Below are positions 1-6,392 of a stretch of DNA of 6,392 bases, in pieces. Every line of letters starts with the position of its first letter. The stretch's first letter is position 1. A program made the position numbers and the translations under genes. Location: assembly GCA_937901285.1 (NCBI GenBank), contig CALCHI010000074.1, forward strand, positions 1 to 6,392. Direction: 5' to 3'. The notes under the pieces are model-generated. The model had not been told where the DNA came from. It worked only from the letters and a program-made list of their open reading frames with translations, and did not search any database. The DNA comes from UBA8437 sp003445035 (GTDB lineage: Bacteria > Planctomycetota > Planctomycetia > Planctomycetales > Planctomycetaceae).

Positions 1-2650
1 GCTCGAAGTGGACCACCGCTTCCTTCCAGTTCTTGGCCAGGTACTGACACTCGCCACAGAGCAACAGCGCCTCGCTCCGCTGGTCCCCCTTGGGGAACTC
101 CTTGAGCAGCACGCCAAGTTGTGCGATCGCCTCGGGATACCGTTCCTGCCGATACTGGACCCAGCCGAGCTGGTACAGGAGGCTCTCGCGCACGGCCGGT
201 TTCTTGACCGTCTTGAGTCCCGCGGTATAGGCCTTCTCCGCCTCCGGAAGCAGCTTCTGATCCCCGGATTTTTCCACCGCCTGTCCGATCCGGAACCAGG
301 ACTCGGCCACCAGAGGGCTGGTGGGCACCTCGGCAACAAGTCGCCGGTAGGAGGCCAGGGCCTGGGGAAGCTGATCGGTGGCCCGGTAGGCAAAGGCGAG
401 TTCGTAGAGCAGGTTGTCCTTCTGGGCGAACTTGGGCTGGGCCTGGAGTACGGCATTAAAGATCGTGATGGCCGGCTTGTGCTGCTTGAGACCGACCTGG
501 CACAGCGCCAGTTCGAACCGCGCGTCGGCCGCCAGCTCGGCCGACGGAGCCGGCTTGGTGGCCAGGTAGGCCTGCAGGACCCCGGCCGCGGCCGCAAAAT
601 CCTTCAGCTCCCTCAGGCACGACCCCTGCAACCGTTGTCCCTGGGCAACAATCACATGTTTGGGATACTTGTCGACCAGTTGTTTCAGGGACGCCGCGGC
701 CGCCTTGAAATCCGCTTTCTCGTACAACGCGGCTCCCATGCCAAACTGGGCCAGCGGTGCCACGTCGCTCTTGGGGAAACCGGTCACGACCTGCCGGAAC
801 AGTGCCACGGCTGGATCGGGTTTCTTCTGCAGCCGGGCGATGTCACCCAGTTCGTAGAGAGTCCGGTCCCGGAACCCGCTCTTGGCAAACTGACTCCGCA
901 GCTTGGTCAATTCCACCGACGCCTCGGTGAGCTTGTCGTCGTCCTTCAATGCGGCACCGAGTACGTACAACAGTTCGTCGGCTCGTTCCCACTTGGGTGC
1001 AGCAGCCAGCGCGGCCCGGAAAGCGGCGATCGCCTGCGGTGACCGTTTGGCCGCCTGGTGGGAACGGCCCAGCAGCAATCCCGCCTCGGCTTTCAGCGAC
1101 ACGTCAGCCAGTCCGGGAATCCCAGCCGTCAGATGTGCGACCGCCGGGTCATATTTCTCGGACCGATACAGGCAGTAACCAATTCGCACCGTGGCCGCTG
1201 GCACGTGCTGGTGTTTCGGGAAACCGGCAATCAGCCCCCGGAACAAGGTCTCGCCCTTGGCCCAGTCGGGCTTTTCTCCCAGCAGGCACGCCTGCCCCCC
1301 GACGTAGAACACCTCGGGACGCAACTCGTGCTTGGCCAGCTTGGCGTTGCCAAGGAACTTCTCAGCCGATGAGAGCGACAAGGCGGGCTTCTCGATCTGC
1401 AGGTGGGACAGTGCCGACATGTACAACGCGGAGGCCGTCAGTTCGTGATCGGGATACTTGCCCGAAAAGGCCAGGAATCCGGCAGCCGACTCGACCCGCT
1501 TCGCCGGCTGGGCGTAGAGTGCCTCGTTCCGGAAATGCACCAGTTCGGGCATCCTGGGACTCTTGGCATGGGCTGCAATCGCCTTGTCGTAGACCACCAC
1601 CGCATCGGTCGGCTTCTTCAACTTCACCAGGGCACGGCCCAGCCAGGCCGACGCCTCGGCTCCCTCGACCGCCTTCGGATCGGCCGCCACCGGAGTCAGC
1701 ACCTGTTGCGCTTTCGCGTACTCCTTGACACCAAACCGGCACTTGCCCGCAGCCACCCGCGATTCGGCAACGTAAGCACTCTTGGCGAACTTCTTGGGAA
1801 GCGATTCGAACACCGTCGCCGCTTCAGCCAGCTTCTGCTGCTGCCTCATCGCATGTCCCTGCTGCAACAGGGCCAGGTCCGCCTGGGCAAAGTTGGCGAC
1901 CGCAGCGGCCCGGGCAAACAGCGGTTGCGACTCGACGTACTTCTTCTGCCGGAACAGGCACAGCCCCAATCGCAACGTGATCTCTGTCGCGTCGGGGTGC
2001 TTGGCGTGGGCCTTGAGGAACCTCTGGTAGGTCACCGCCGCTTCGGCGTGCTTCTCGAACTGCTCCTGGGCCGTTCCCAATCCGTACAGGATGTCGGGTT
2101 CGAGGCTCGCTGGAGGTTTCAGGGCCAACGCGCTGCCATAGGCAGCAATGGCCGGTTGAAGCTTCTCGGCCGAGAACAGGCATTCGGCCTGGAGAAACCG
2201 TCCCTGGATCGCAAAGGGACTCTTCGGAAATCGCTCGGCCACCCTTCCGTACTCGACCGCAGCCGCCTCGAAGTCCGTCGCCTTGCCCGACGCCCCGGCG
2301 AGCCTCTCCGTCGCCAGGCCCAGGTTGAATTGGACCCGGTCGGCCAGCTTGTACTGGGGATGCAACTTCAGCAACTGCTTCAACGTCGCAACCGACTCGG
2401 GATATTTCTTGAGCTGCAACTGGCAGACAGCGAGATTCAACCGTACCGCCGGCACCCGAACACTCTTGGGATGGGCCGTCAGGAACGTCTTCCAATGCGT
2501 CACGGCATTGGCGTAGAGACGTTTCTTCTGGAAGCCCTGGGCCACGACGTAGTCACGGGTCGCCGCCTTCTCGGCATCGGTCTCCTGGGCCAACCCACTC
2601 GACACCAGCAACAACACCGCCAACAGCCCACAAACCAATTTCGCGGCCAT
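1..2650 (-). CDS. Exported TPR-repeat protein, C-terminus beyond window edge
   Basis: Reading the minus strand from an ATG at 2650 gives an open frame with no stop through all 883 codons to position 1, so the 3' end is missing. The N-terminus looks like a signal peptide: MAAK, a hydrophobic core LVCGLLAVLLLV, then a G-L-A site before QETD (cleavage after about residue 21). No lipobox is present, so a soluble periplasmic (paryphoplasmic) protein is likely. The rest is a long run of helical repeats in which helix pairs end in short motifs such as AHPKS, RFPKS, GFPKH, GFPKS, KYPKH and EFPKG, with Y/F-A-x-A patterns between them. This is typical of TPR scaffolds of the YbgF/BamD/outer-membrane-lipoprotein type, which bind proteins rather than catalyse. 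An in-frame ATG at 2677 would add nine mostly basic residues. It has GAGGGG 8 bp upstream, whereas 2650 has GGAG 11 bp upstream, so the start is unsettled. In planctomycetes such proteins are often encoded near ExbB/ExbD-like genes, but that cannot be checked here. The partner is unknown. Confidence 0.9.
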   Translation of the reverse strand, partial: MAAKLVCGLLAVLLLVSSGLAQETDAEKAATRDYVVAQGFQKKRLYANAVTHWKTFLTAHPKSVRVPAVRLNLAVCQLQLKKYPESVATLKQLLKLHPQYKLADRVQFNLGLATERLAGASGKATDFEAAAVEYGRVAERFPKSPFAIQGRFLQAECLFSAEKLQPAIAAYGSALALKPPASLEPDILYGLGTAQEQFEKHAEAAVTYQRFLKAHAKHPDATEITLRLGLCLFRQKKYVESQPLFARAAAVANFAQADLALLQQGHAMRQQQKLAEAATVFESLPKKFAKSAYVAESRVAAGKCRFGVKEYAKAQQVLTPVAADPKAVEGAEASAWLGRALVKLKKPTDAVVVYDKAIAAHAKSPRMPELVHFRNEALYAQPAKRVESAAGFLAFSGKYPDHELTASALYMSALSHLQIEKPALSLSSAEKFLGNAKLAKHELRPEVFYVGGQACLLGEKPDWAKGETLFRGLIAGFPKHQHVPAATVRIGYCLYRSEKYDPAVAHLTAGIPGLADVSLKAEAGLLLGRSHQAAKRSPQAIAAFRAALAAAPKWERADELLYVLGAALKDDDKLTEASVELTKLRSQFAKSGFRDRTLYELGDIARLQKKPDPAVALFRQVVTGFPKSDVAPLAQFGMGAALYEKADFKAAAASLKQLVDKYPKHVIVAQGQRLQGSCLRELKDFAAAAGVLQAYLATKPAPSAELAADARFELALCQVGLKQHKPAITIFNAVLQAQPKFAQKDNLLYELAFAYRATDQLPQALASYRRLVAEVPTSPLVAESWFRIGQAVEKSGDQKLLPEAEKAYTAGLKTVKKPAVRESLLYQLGWVQYRQERYPEAIAQLGVLLKEFPKGDQRSEALLLCGECQYLAKNWKEAVVHFE

Positions 2651-2776
2651 CTGCCGGCCTTCTCCTCGGCCTCGCATGCTCACATCCCCTCATGTCAGTG
2701 TGCTGTCACGTCGCAACACGAATTCTTCAACGAGACGACAACACATCACTCGAGGTTGATCCGTCGTGTTGGCTCG

Positions 2777-2805
2777 ATAATACCCTCGTCGTGACAGAGT
2801 CTCAA
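2777..2805 (-). promoter_or_regulatory. Sigma70-like promoter for the TPR gene
   Basis: On the minus strand a -35 box TTGAGA (2805-2800) and a -10 box TATTAT (2782-2777) are separated by exactly 17 bp. Each matches the housekeeping consensus at five of six positions. Transcription would start near 2770, giving a leader of about 95 to 120 nt depending on whether translation begins at 2677 or 2650. It lies in the only AT-richer stretch of the window and points at the TPR gene. Prediction from sequence only. Confidence 0.6.
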
Positions 2806-2862
2806 CAAGCTAGCCCGATCGCCCAACTCGGAAGCCACGATCATCTCGACAGCCAGATTCGC

Positions 2863-2868
2863 TATATT
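2863..2868 (+). promoter_or_regulatory. Possible -10 element for the rightward gene cluster
   Basis: TATATT (five of six matches to TATAAT) sits in the sequence GCTATATTAAC, 21 bp before the ATG at 2890. No convincing -35 box lies at 16 to 18 bp: the sequence there reads about ATCATC, and the closest match, TCGACA at 2846-2851, leaves only 11 bp of spacer. If it is used, the transcript would start about 15 nt before 2890 and be nearly leaderless, which would fit the missing Shine-Dalgarno sequence. Weak evidence. Confidence 0.3.
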
Positions 2869-2889
2869 AACACTTGGCGCCGTTACCAG

Positions 2890-4068
2890 ATGGGAGCAGG
2901 GGGAGGCGATCGCCAGCCGTCCGCGAGACAACCGATGCCAGGTTCGTCGCTCCCTCACGATTCTCCCGTCCCACCGTTTCCCCGAGTCGCCCTCGTCAGC
3001 TCACATCTGGGCCGCTGGCCACATCGCCGCACCGACTGGTTTGCTGCGCTGTCGACCGCCTGTAACCAGTTGCTTGCTGTGGGCAGCCGGTTGCTGTTCG
3101 TGGCCGGCACCACGACAGCGCCGTACCTCGCCCGTTGTGGAAAGTTATTCGGCCACAGGGTCGAAACACTCGATTCGACAGGTGTGTCACGCGAGGACCG
3201 CGACCAACTGTCCGTCTCCAACGCCGACGTGATCATCGCGCTGGCCGTCGGCAACCGCAGTCGAACCCGGTCGTTGATCCAGCGAGTGCTGGAGGCTCCT
3301 CCAGAGAGCCGTCCCCCGGTGTGGTTTGCCCACTCAACCTCGCTGGTTTCACGTGAGATCGCCGAGAAGTGGACAACACAGGGAGCACGTCCATTCGATC
3401 CCAGCACCCGCCGTTGGCCAGATCCACCGGTCGCAGAGGGGGCGATCCGCCTGGCCACCGACCGGATGGTCGAGTCCGGCGACTGGCTGGTGCACTGCAC
3501 CCGCGAGAGCGCCGGGCGGTGGCCGGGGCAGCCACAGAACGAGTATCTCGACGACCTGATCCTGGGCCGCAACTCGGCCGATCACTCGGTGCAGGCCACA
3601 TTGCGGAAGATTCTGGTCGAGCGACGGCTGAGAGCGGTATCACGACCGGTCCGCGGATTACCCCCGGCGGTCAGCTTCTCGGCCAGCCCTCTGGAAGAAC
3701 TTCTCACCCGACGTGTCTTCCGCGGACATCGAGGTCGATGGGACTTCGAACCCTACGGGCTGGCGATTTCTCGAGCCTGGCTGGCCGCTCGTGGAGCTCG
3801 CCCGGTCGTTTACCGTCGCCCCAAAGACCTGCGTGGCGACGACCCGTTCGAACAACCGACAGAATCTCGAGGCCCTCGCCGCCGACTGGATTGGACCAGC
3901 GAGGAAGAATGGCGGCATCCCGGGGACGTCGACCTCTCGTCGCTTTCGGCCTCCCAGGGCCTGGTCCTGGTCCACCGCGACAGCGACCTGCGTTACGTCG
4001 CCGGCTTCAGCCGCTGGCCGGTCCTTGTCCTCGGTCATTTCCGCCAGGACACCTCAGCGGTACAATGA
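2890..4068 (+). CDS. Two-domain protein of unknown function, AbiGi/DarT-like C-terminal half
   Basis: 392 residues from the ATG at 2890. The frame stays open back to an ATG at 2692, but residues from there look non-coding and would cross the opposing promoter. ATG 2935 is an alternative start. No start has a properly spaced ribosome-binding site. The N-terminal half begins about residue 31 with PRVALVSSHLGRW and continues with alternating hydrophobic strands and helices (LLFVAGTTTAPYL near 68-80, ADVIIALAVGNRSRTRS near 112-128), suggesting a Rossmann-like fold that I cannot assign to a family. The C-terminal half has LVHCTRESAGRWP near 200-212, then a helix and the segment VSRPVRGLPPAVSFSASPLEEL. 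These are followed by WDFEPYGLAISRAWLAARGARPVVY and DWTSEEEWRHPGDVDL near 333-348. The layout (H-x-T, an exposed 'F-S-x-x-P-L' strand, Y-G-hydrophobic, ARGARPV-Y, then E-W-R) resembles the AbiGi-type domain and, more remotely, DarT-like ADP-ribosyltransferases. This is inference from remembered family patterns; no activity can be claimed. First gene of a likely three-gene operon. Confidence 0.72.
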   Translation: MGAGGGDRQPSARQPMPGSSLPHDSPVPPFPRVALVSSHLGRWPHRRTDWFAALSTACNQLLAVGSRLLFVAGTTTAPYLARCGKLFGHRVETLDSTGVSREDRDQLSVSNADVIIALAVGNRSRTRSLIQRVLEAPPESRPPVWFAHSTSLVSREIAEKWTTQGARPFDPSTRRWPDPPVAEGAIRLATDRMVESGDWLVHCTRESAGRWPGQPQNEYLDDLILGRNSADHSVQATLRKILVERRLRAVSRPVRGLPPAVSFSASPLEELLTRRVFRGHRGRWDFEPYGLAISRAWLAARGARPVVYRRPKDLRGDDPFEQPTESRGPRRRLDWTSEEEWRHPGDVDLSSLSASQGLVLVHRDSDLRYVAGFSRWPVLVLGHFRQDTSAVQ

Positions 4069-4107
4069 GCCGCCGTCGAGTCTCTCGAAGTCTGATCACC
4101 TCACACC

Positions 4108-5097
4108 ATGCCCGCGAATCTCACCCCGCAGTACCAGAAGGCCGAAGACGCCTACCGTCGTGCGGCGACAGCCGAGGAACGCATCGGCTGCCTGGAGGAG
4201 ATGCTCTCGATCATCCCCAAGCACAAGGGGACCGACCGGCTTCAAGCCGACCTCCGCAAGCGGCTGAAGGAGACCCGCAGCGAATTCGCCACGGAACAGT
4301 CCTCGCAAAAAAAGAGCCAGAGTTACAAGATTCCGCGGCAGGGAGCCGGACAGGTGGTCCTGGTCGGCGGCCCCAACGCCGGCAAGAGCCGCGTCGTCAA
4401 GGAATTGACCAATGCCAGCCCCGATGTGGCTGACTACCCGTTCAGCACCCGGGAACCGCTGCCCGCGATGATGCCCTGGGAAGATGTCACCGTGCAGTTG
4501 GTCGACACGCCCCCGGTGACCGACACGCACGTCGAATCCTACCTGACCGGGATGGTCCGTGCCGCTGACCTGGCCCTGCTGATCGTCGACGGCAGCAGCG
4601 ACGATGCCCCGGACGACACGGCCTCGGTCATCGAACAGTTCTCACAACGAAAAACGCTCTTCTCGGATCGGACGGGGTTTGACGAAGAGGACTTCAGCAT
4701 CGTGCACATCCGGACACTGCTGATCCTGACCCGTGCCTCCGACCCCGATGCCGACCTGAGACTGGAGTTGCTCGAGGAATCGACCGGACGGACATTCGAG
4801 GTGATCCGTGTCGAACTCGACGACGACGCCTCGTGCGAATCGCTCCGAGACACCATCTACAACACGCTCGAGGTCGTCCGCGTCTACACCAAGCCTCCGG
4901 GAAAGCCGGCCGACTTCGAGGCACCATTCACTGTGCCCCGGGAGGGGACGATCGAGGACCTGGCCTTGCAGGTCCACCGCGAACTGGCCACCAACCTGAA
5001 GTTTGCCCGGATCTGGGGTGAGGGTGTCCACGACGGCCAGAGTGTCGGCCGCGAACACGTCCTGTCCGACAAGGATCTCGTTGAACTTCACGTCTGA
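4108..5097 (+). CDS. DRG/OBG-like GTPase with C-terminal TGS domain, degenerate G4
   Basis: 329 residues. Domains in order: an N-terminal helical region (about 15-68) containing IPKHKGTDRL, the same layout as the N-terminal helices of DRG GTPases; a P-loop GGPNAGKS (87-94); a switch I segment DYPFSTREP (109-117) matching the DRG/OBG 'Y-x-F-T-T' region; a G3 motif DTPP (133-136, usually DxPG); and a TGS domain (about 258-329) opening VRVYTKPPGKPADF and ending with VGREHVLSDKDLVELHV. TGS domains in this family usually contact RNA or the ribosome, so a translation-related role in the cytoplasm is likely. The nucleotide-specificity motif NKxD is not recognisable: the strand that should carry it reads LLILTRASDPD (204-214). 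Guanine specificity may therefore be changed or lost. The ATG is 39 bp after the preceding stop and has no clear Shine-Dalgarno sequence. At about 330 residues it is slightly shorter than typical DRG proteins (about 360-370). Family assignment is firm; substrate and cellular role are not known. Confidence 0.9.
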   Translation: MPANLTPQYQKAEDAYRRAATAEERIGCLEEMLSIIPKHKGTDRLQADLRKRLKETRSEFATEQSSQKKSQSYKIPRQGAGQVVLVGGPNAGKSRVVKELTNASPDVADYPFSTREPLPAMMPWEDVTVQLVDTPPVTDTHVESYLTGMVRAADLALLIVDGSSDDAPDDTASVIEQFSQRKTLFSDRTGFDEEDFSIVHIRTLLILTRASDPDADLRLELLEESTGRTFEVIRVELDDDASCESLRDTIYNTLEVVRVYTKPPGKPADFEAPFTVPREGTIEDLALQVHRELATNLKFARIWGEGVHDGQSVGREHVLSDKDLVELHV

Positions 5098-5126
5098 CCC
5101 CAACGAACTGACACGGCCCCGCCCAG

Positions 5127-6149
5127 ATGAGACATATCGGATTCCTCCCCGACCAGGCCCGCGCCCTGAGGCTCAAAGCCTGGCTGATCACCCGGGATCT
5201 GGCCTGTGAAGTCGAGGCCGAGGATGGTCAGTGGAGCGTCTGGATCCGCGACGAGGATCACGTTGACGCGGCCAGGAAAGAATTCCTGGCATTCAACATC
5301 GACCCGGACGCCGATCGGTACCGCCTGGCCGAACAGGCCGTAAAACAACAGCAAAGGGCCGAACCGAAGCCATCCATCCGCAGGCGACCTCCGCCTCGCC
5401 GCGACCCGCACCACTGGACGATGACCCCGTGGCGGCAGTGCCCGGTCACGCTGACCTTGATCGGTCTCTCGATTCTCCTGACAGCCCTGTGCGTCCGTGG
5501 TCTAAAGAAAAACGGAGGAATGGACTTCGAGATGGCCTACGAACCGGTGTTGAGCCGGTTGATGATCGTTGCGGTCGAGCAGCGGGGCGACGAACTCTGG
5601 ATCCCAACCTACAACCTCTCGCGGGCATGGACGCACCTCCGGAATTCGATCAGCCAGGGACGGGACTACCAGTTGCCCAATCACGGTGTCGGCAAAATCG
5701 TCCGCGGCGAGTACTGGAGGCTGGTGACTCCGATCTTTCTTCACTTCAGTATTATGCACATCGCGTTCAACTTGATGTGGATGAGAATACTGGGCGGCGA
5801 GATCGAACCACGGCGAGGAATTCTCCGCTACCTGGGCCTGGTCCTGCTGATCGCTGTCGTCTCGAACGTCGGACAATACGCCGCCAACGGCTCGCCCGTG
5901 TTCGGCGGCATGTCAGGGGTGGTCTACGGCATCTTTGGCTATCTGTGGATGAAGGAGAAATACGACCCGGCCTCCGGGATGTCTCTGCCACCCAGCACCG
6001 CCATCTGGATGATCGGCTGGCTCGTTTTCTGCTGGACTGGAATGGCGGGACCAATCGCCAACTGGGCCCACACTTTCGGCCTGGCCACCGGGATGCTGGT
6101 CGGGCTTCTCCCCACACGGACTCGATCCCAGCAGTCCCCAGGTCGCTGA
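5127..6149 (+). CDS. GlpG-like rhomboid intramembrane serine protease
   Basis: 340 residues; cleaves membrane-protein substrates within or near the bilayer. Residues 1-70 resemble the cytoplasmic N-terminal domain of E. coli GlpG (SVWIRDEDHVDAARKEFLAF against its VWLADE...AERVRAEL). A charged Pro/Arg-rich linker follows (80-95). Predicted membrane segments are about 106-123, 203-224, 231-247, 261-276, 291-308 and 311-328. Catalytic features are complete: GMSG with Ser263, AHTFG with His315, and HIAFN with His211 and Asn215, corresponding to GlpG Ser201, His254, His150 and Asn154. The conserved loop signature EYWRLVTP (195-202) is also present. Between the first membrane segment and this signature lie about 70 residues, far more than the roughly 25 in E. 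coli GlpG, so the external L1 loop is enlarged. Natural substrates cannot be told from sequence. The gene starts 29 bp after the GTPase stop and is probably co-transcribed with it; no ribosome-binding site is evident. Confidence 0.93.
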   Translation: MRHIGFLPDQARALRLKAWLITRDLACEVEAEDGQWSVWIRDEDHVDAARKEFLAFNIDPDADRYRLAEQAVKQQQRAEPKPSIRRRPPPRRDPHHWTMTPWRQCPVTLTLIGLSILLTALCVRGLKKNGGMDFEMAYEPVLSRLMIVAVEQRGDELWIPTYNLSRAWTHLRNSISQGRDYQLPNHGVGKIVRGEYWRLVTPIFLHFSIMHIAFNLMWMRILGGEIEPRRGILRYLGLVLLIAVVSNVGQYAANGSPVFGGMSGVVYGIFGYLWMKEKYDPASGMSLPPSTAIWMIGWLVFCWTGMAGPIANWAHTFGLATGMLVGLLPTRTRSQQSPGR

Positions 6150-6157
6150 GAATTCCG

Positions 6158-6392
6158 CTAGGGGCCGGCGGCGGCTGAACCGACACAGTACAGCCGGTTG
6201 GTCGAGCGGAAATAGAGTTGCCCTTCGAGCGGAGTGATCGACGCCCGGAATGTCGCCTCCGCGGGTGCCTTGATCCGGTTTTTCGCCACGACCTGCGGCT
6301 TGGGACCGGGCTTGACCACGAAGGTCTCACCCGCCTCGTTGAGGAAAAACGCCAGGCCGCTCCAGGCAACCGGCGAGGCCGAGAAGTTGGTG
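6158..6392 (-). CDS. C-terminal end of a PQQ/BamB-like beta-propeller protein (5' part outside window)
   Basis: The minus strand is open from the right edge to a TAG at 6160-6158 and encodes the last 77 residues of a protein. Visible motifs are ASPVAWSGLAFFLNEAG, then ETFVVKPG near 27-34, and near the end the pair ATFRASITPLEGQLYFRS and LYCVG. Alternating 'spp-V-x-x-G-x-x-Y/F' and 'G-x-x-Y/F-R-x-x-x-x-L-Y-x-V' strands are the signature of PQQ-type or quinoprotein WD-like propeller blades, here the last blade. In planctomycetes such proteins are common exported or membrane-anchored proteins of mostly unknown role; many do not bind PQQ. The catalytic or binding part, if any, is outside the window. 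Its stop lies 8 bp from the rhomboid stop in convergent orientation, and no terminator hairpin with a T-run is visible between them. Confidence 0.8.
   Translation of the reverse strand, partial: TNFSASPVAWSGLAFFLNEAGETFVVKPGPKPQVVAKNRIKAPAEATFRASITPLEGQLYFRSTNRLYCVGSAAAGP

Larger units (their letters stand above)
2651..2889. other. Divergent intergenic control region
   Basis: About 240 bp separate the two divergent starts used here (about 212 bp if the TPR gene starts at 2677). The stretch is visibly richer in A and T than the flanking genes, and its rightward reading frame lacks any protein-like pattern. It holds the leftward promoter at 2777-2805, the rightward -10-like box at 2863, and an 8-bp inverted repeat, CAACACGA at 2714-2721 with TCGTGTTG at 2764-2771. 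No tRNA or other RNA gene was recognised in it. Confidence 0.6.

Noticed and set aside
8..1042. Long rightward open frame opposite the TPR gene
   Set aside because: It lies antisense to a clear TPR coding frame. Its translation is rich in G, L, Q and R with no domain pattern, as expected for the complement of a GC-rich gene.
2756..2781. Possible rightward promoter TTGATC ... GATAAT
   Set aside because: The spacer is only 14 bp and the -10 box overlaps the better leftward promoter.
1403..2794. 463-codon rightward open frame
   Set aside because: Also antisense to the TPR gene, and it crosses that gene's signal peptide and promoter. No recognisable domain, and the frame is open because of high GC.
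2905..2914. GGCGATCGCC palindrome, also at 1025-1034 with GCGATCGC at 123-130
   Set aside because: It resembles the cyanobacterial HIP1 octamer, but three copies in about 3 kb of GC-rich DNA is weak evidence, and the gene content is not cyanobacterial.
3369..4433. 354-codon rightward frame overlapping two genes
   Set aside because: It overlaps the AbiGi-like gene and the GTPase in another frame. Its product is Arg/Pro/Gly-rich without motifs, while the other frames show clear domain signatures.
6150..6157. Possible terminator between the convergent genes
   Set aside because: The gap is 8 bp. GC-rich sequence nearby (ggggccggcggcgg) has no matching stem followed by a T-run on either strand.
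5767..6369. Minus-strand frame of 200 codons over the rhomboid end
   Set aside because: Arg/Ser-rich and without motifs. It overlaps the catalytic region of the rhomboid and conflicts with the propeller C-terminus, which is read in a different minus-strand frame.

Overview
The window is GC-rich, densely coding bacterial chromosome that looks planctomycetal. The evidence is the gene content: a very large exported TPR protein, the C-terminal end of a PQQ-type beta-propeller protein, a DRG/OBG-like GTPase with a TGS domain, and a GlpG-like rhomboid. Most starts also lack a clear Shine-Dalgarno sequence. The phylum assignment is inference; there is no rRNA or marker gene here to prove it.

Layout. 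(1) Positions 1-2650, minus strand: one uninterrupted reading frame for a secreted or periplasmic TPR-repeat protein. It begins with a signal peptide and runs off the left edge, so at least 883 residues are visible. (2) Positions 2651-2889: a divergent intergenic region. It carries a well-formed sigma70-like promoter for the TPR gene (TTGAGA, 17 bp, TATTAT on the minus strand) and a weaker -10-like box pointing right. (3) Positions 2890-6149, plus strand: three co-directional genes with gaps of 39 and 29 bp, probably one operon. They encode a two-part protein of unknown function whose C-terminal half resembles AbiGi-type domains and perhaps DarT/ART-like folds; a TGS-domain GTPase with an eroded G4 motif; and a rhomboid intramembrane serine protease with all catalytic residues and an enlarged first loop. 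(4) Positions 6158-6392, minus strand: the last 77 residues of a PQQ/BamB-like beta-propeller protein, convergent with the rhomboid gene and only 8 bp from it.

How the genes might work together. The TPR protein and the propeller protein are typical planctomycetal envelope or housekeeping components. The three plus-strand genes may simply be co-transcribed housekeeping genes. The first of them is the least described and the best candidate for something new: an unassigned alpha/beta N-terminal half joined to a C-terminal half with an H-C-T-R motif, a Y-G-L motif and an E-W-R motif, all reminiscent of AbiGi/DarT-like domains. No RNA genes, CRISPR arrays, insertion sequences or rho-independent terminators were seen.
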